Origin: a virus
DNA: 24,241 bases
Strand: one strand, 5' to 3'
Virus record (IMG/VR): IMGVR_UViG_3300029259_000423
Span: 1-24,241 of that record
Shown: piece by piece, positions 23,584-24,241 of the stretch
How the letters are laid out: each line of letters begins with the position of its first letter
How positions within the stretch are numbered: the stretch's first letter is position 1
Translations under genes and position numbers: made by a program
Notes under the pieces: model-generated
Database searches by the model: none
Seen by the model: only the letters and a program-made list of their open reading frames with translations
Told to the model about the DNA's origin: nothing

Positions 23584-24241
23584 TTTGATAACTCCTATCG
23601 AAGCGTTGTTGGATAGGCAGCTCTACATTATTAGTTGTGTTAACACCTGCTACTCGGAGATACTCATAAGCAATACTATGTACAACAACATCAACACTGT
23701 TTACATTTACTGCAAAAGCTGTAAATGTTTCTTCAGAATCTTCTATGCCATCAACAGGTATTGTTGTGCCAGCTTCAAATATTCTTACTTCACTGTTCTG
23801 TTGTAAGCCTGTGAGTGTCAGTGTGCGCGGTGCTGATACGACTGTTATTGATGGGTCTATTGATGCATATTGTATTGTTGTGTTACTTAGTTGGACTGTT
23901 ATGTTTCCACCTGACGTATTAGATATACTTGACATTGAGCTATCAGTGAAGCTATAGCTCCCTGCTGCTGCAAAATCTATATTGCCATTAACCGTTAGAC
24001 CAGAGTAATCGGTAACGCCTGCGGTTGAAATATTTAATCCACTATTAAAAGTAGCATTGTTTAAAGTAGCGCCTGAACTAATCACTAGATAACCATCAGC
24101 TACAGTAAATGTGCCAGAAGCATTAACAGAGCTACCCATAGTGAAGTCGCCCATGCCACTGAAAGATCCAGAAAGGTTAGCAACAACAGCTGGATAATTT
24201 TGTGAGAAATCCCAAGGCGCTGGTGTACCCCATACGTAAGA
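23576..24241 (-). CDS. Beta-rich fibre- or spike-like virion protein, C-terminal part (cut by window edge)
   Basis: The frame is open to the window edge, so the start lies beyond 24241 and the ATG at 24154 is internal. At least 221 residues are visible. About 130 residues are low-complexity, rich in Ser, Thr, Gly and Asn with short alternating hydrophobic strands (GATLNNATFNSGLNIS, LTVNGNIDFAAAG), typical of a beta-helix or stacked beta fold in tail fibres and spikes. This is followed by an Ig-like region (RTLTLTGLQQNSEVRIFEAG) and a helical end (QQRFDRSYQNG). Its neighbours are tail-type genes. A host-contact role is likely by analogy, but receptor and catalytic sites are not visible. Confidence 0.65.
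   Translation of the reverse strand, partial: SYVWGTPAPWDFSQNYPAVVANLSGSFSGMGDFTMGSSVNASGTFTVADGYLVISSGATLNNATFNSGLNISTAGVTDYSGLTVNGNIDFAAAGSYSFTDSSMSSISNTSGGNITVQLSNTTIQYASIDPSITVVSAPRTLTLTGLQQNSEVRIFEAGTTIPVDGIEDSEETFTAFAVNVNSVDVVVHSIAYEYLRVAGVNTTNNVELPIQQRFDRSYQNG
23590..23596 (-). promoter_or_regulatory. Shine-Dalgarno of the 189-aa structural gene
   Basis: AGGAGTT on the - strand, six bases before the ATG (23581-23583). It lies within the 3' end of the upstream fibre-like gene and supports the chosen start. Confidence 0.7.

Noticed and set aside
1-24241. Prophage or temperate lifestyle; CRISPR array; tRNA genes
   Set aside because: No integrase, repressor, attachment-like repeat, spaced direct repeats or cloverleaf-capable non-coding sequence was seen. 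The gaps are all under 130 bases.

Overview
The window looks like part of a tailed double-stranded DNA phage genome (Caudoviricetes). It is AT-rich and tightly packed, with genes joined by ATGA/TAATG overlaps. It carries a phage-style replication set and virion-type genes, and shows no tRNA, rRNA, insertion sequence, integrase or repressor. TAA, TAG and TGA all serve as stops, so the standard bacterial code fits. The host cannot be read from the sequence; a low-GC Gram-negative bacterium is the likeliest guess.

Layout, rightward block (1-14088, + strand). It opens with the 3' end of a MoxR/CobS-like AAA+ ATPase. After a putative terminator come a DUF3150-like protein, an unknown 144-aa protein and a DUF2201-type protein with a zinc-peptidase motif plus a VWA domain. 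This is an ATPase/VWA chaperone-like module. The replication and recombination genes follow: family A DNA polymerase with 3'-5' exonuclease, a PD-(D/E)XK nuclease with a Cys cluster, a 719-aa ATPase-primase fusion, a Sak4/RecA-like ATPase, a probable ssDNA-binding protein and a RuvC-like resolvase. After these come small unknown proteins, an orphan C5 DNA methyltransferase and a protein of the MGYTHYW family.

Layout, leftward block (24241-14168, - strand). Transcription enters from beyond the right edge through a beta-rich, fibre-like protein, a conserved tail/baseplate-like 189-aa protein, a 93-aa protein, a 2457-aa giant protein and a calcineurin-like phosphoesterase with an N-terminal helix-turn-helix. 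The two blocks converge on a perfect 10-bp hairpin at 14108-14133.

The most important reading is that the 2457-aa protein carries, in order and with plausible spacing, the four signature motifs of single-subunit (T7/N4-type) RNA polymerases. These are an SKSAR element (R538), motif A (D693), motif B (R784-K788-M792-Y796-G797) and motif C (H1019/D1022). About 340 residues after motif C there is an HELVH zinc-peptidase motif with a possible glutamate ligand. I infer a virion-packaged RNA polymerase like N4 gp50, fused to a zincin and a long C-terminal ejection/encapsidation region. Its position at the converging end of the late block, together with the ATPase/VWA pair, PolA, primase-helicase, Sak4 and SSB cluster, resembles N4-like phages (Schitoviridae). 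The smaller polymerase protein, the zincin, the RuvC, the phosphoesterase and the neighbouring tail-type genes suggest a distant or separate lineage.

How the parts would work together (inference): the polymerase enters with the DNA and transcribes early genes. The rightward block supplies replication and recombination, and the leftward block makes the virion, including fresh polymerase for packaging. No non-coding stretch exceeds 300 bases; the largest gaps are 423-551 and 14089-14167.
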